Of a stretch of DNA of 5,901 nt, positions 5,530-5,901 are shown one piece after another. The notes beneath the pieces were generated by a model. That model was not told the DNA's origin. It made no database searches and saw nothing but the letters and a program-made list of their open reading frames with translations. The translations under genes were made by a program, and so were the position numbers. Source of the DNA: Chitinispirillaceae bacterium (GTDB lineage: Bacteria; Fibrobacterota; Chitinivibrionia; Chitinivibrionales; Chitinispirillaceae); contig JAFGOU010000168.1 in NCBI GenBank assembly GCA_016926315.1, positions 1 to 5,901 on the forward strand. The letters are read 5' to 3'. Within the stretch, counting starts at the first letter, position 1; each line of letters opens with the position of its first letter.

Positions 5530-5901
5530 TCAGGAGGAGTTAAGCCGGATCTGAAACGGTTGTGCAAACATCGCCTCGATTTCGGCTGGCAGCATGACAA
5601 TAAACCTGATTGCATCCAGCAGGCATCGGGTAAGGTTTTTGATACTACCGAACGTTTTCGCCGCGTGCTTTATCAGGCTGCCGTGCTCGATGAGCTGGTT
5701 GATGATATGGGCGATTTGCAGGTAGATATAGAAGCATTTGGCGGCGTTTTCATTTTCACTGTAGATGTGCTCCAGATTATAGCCCCCGTTTTTCTGCGTA
5801 TTGAACCCCTGGTTTTCAATTTTCCATCGTTGCCTCCCGGCGTCGTTGATGATTGAACTGACCGTTGCGGCGGTCACCCTGATGTTGGTGATAAAGACGA
5901 A
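5530..5901 (-). CDS. DDE transposase, C-terminal part (5' end outside window)
   Basis: The frame is open from the right edge to TGA at 5532-5530, giving 123 residues. It begins FVFITNIRVTAATVSSI, then GRQRWKIENQGFNTQKNGGYNLEH. The RWKIEN..FN..KN.GY.LEH signature, containing the last catalytic Glu (IEN), is typical of IS4-superfamily-like DDE transposases. The following helix-rich tail (FYIYLQIAHIINQLIEHG, FGSIKNLTRCLLDAIRF) is also normal for them and the stop comes at a natural end, so this 3' end looks intact. The first visible methionine-equivalent (GTG at 5877) is internal: the homologous text continues upstream of it, so the real start lies beyond the window. The precise IS family cannot be given without the N-terminus and the terminal repeats. 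Base composition is visibly less GC-rich than in the other genes, consistent with a mobile origin. Confidence 0.85.
   Translation of the reverse strand, partial: FVFITNIRVTAATVSSIINDAGRQRWKIENQGFNTQKNGGYNLEHIYSENENAAKCFYIYLQIAHIINQLIEHGSLIKHAAKTFGSIKNLTRCLLDAIRFIVMLPAEIEAMFAQPFQIRLNSS
5530..5901 (-). mobile_element. Part of an insertion sequence; the left end lies somewhere in about 5335-5529
   Basis: The transposase gene marks an insertion sequence entering from the right edge. Only coordinates covered by the gene are given because I cannot identify the terminal inverted repeat. The left boundary should fall within the roughly 200 bases after the stop codon. The element has inserted, or been retained, upstream of the glycosyltransferase gene and in the same orientation. 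Confidence 0.6.

Noticed and set aside
5482..5856. Plus-strand open frame of 124 codons over the transposase
   Set aside because: It is a shadow of the transposase frame, which carries the RWKIEN..FN signature.
1..5901. Possible CRISPR array, tRNA or rRNA
   Set aside because: No regularly spaced repeats, cloverleaf sequence or conserved rRNA blocks were seen on either strand.

Overview
The window is GC-rich bacterial DNA. All five genes I can support lie on the minus strand, so transcription runs from right to left. Two genes are cut by the window edges: a surface lipoprotein at the left and a transposase at the right. The mix is most like a Fibrobacterota/Chitinivibrionales-type or similar environmental Gram-negative bacterium. 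It includes secreted proteins with carbohydrate-binding-like modules and a FlgD/T9SS-like C-terminal tail, a PEGA protein with a C-terminal membrane hairpin, and a lipoprotein leading into a formylglycine-generating-enzyme (FGE/SUMF1) fold. This taxonomic guess is inference from protein style only.

Layout from upstream to downstream of transcription. Positions 5901-5530 hold the C-terminal third or so of a DDE transposase that enters from the right edge. Positions 5529-5165 are non-coding and contain the end of that insertion sequence (exact end not resolvable), a small hairpin and a promoter candidate facing left. Positions 5164-3773 encode a two-domain enzyme, an N-terminal family-2 glycosyltransferase of the polyprenyl-phosphate-sugar synthase type fused to a class I SAM-dependent methyltransferase. 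Positions 3772-3509 are non-coding and hold a good intrinsic-terminator candidate for that gene and the ribosome binding site of the next.

Positions 3508 to 1 form a tight three-gene operon. The first gene is a secreted protein with two duplicated carbohydrate-binding-like modules and a C-terminal sorting-like domain. It overlaps by 10 bases a PEGA-domain envelope protein. After a 19-base gap comes a lipoprotein with Ig-like and Fn3-like modules followed by the start of an FGE/SUMF1 domain. Together these look like an envelope or cell-surface set: one exported binding protein, one membrane-anchored periplasmic protein and one outer-membrane-anchored lipoprotein. Their joint job cannot be read from the sequence.

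I did not find a clearly undescribed system. The points most worth a second look are the catalytic-domain-free duplicated binding protein in an operon with PEGA and FGE-like partners, the glycosyltransferase-methyltransferase fusion, and the leftward promoter candidate beside the insertion sequence.
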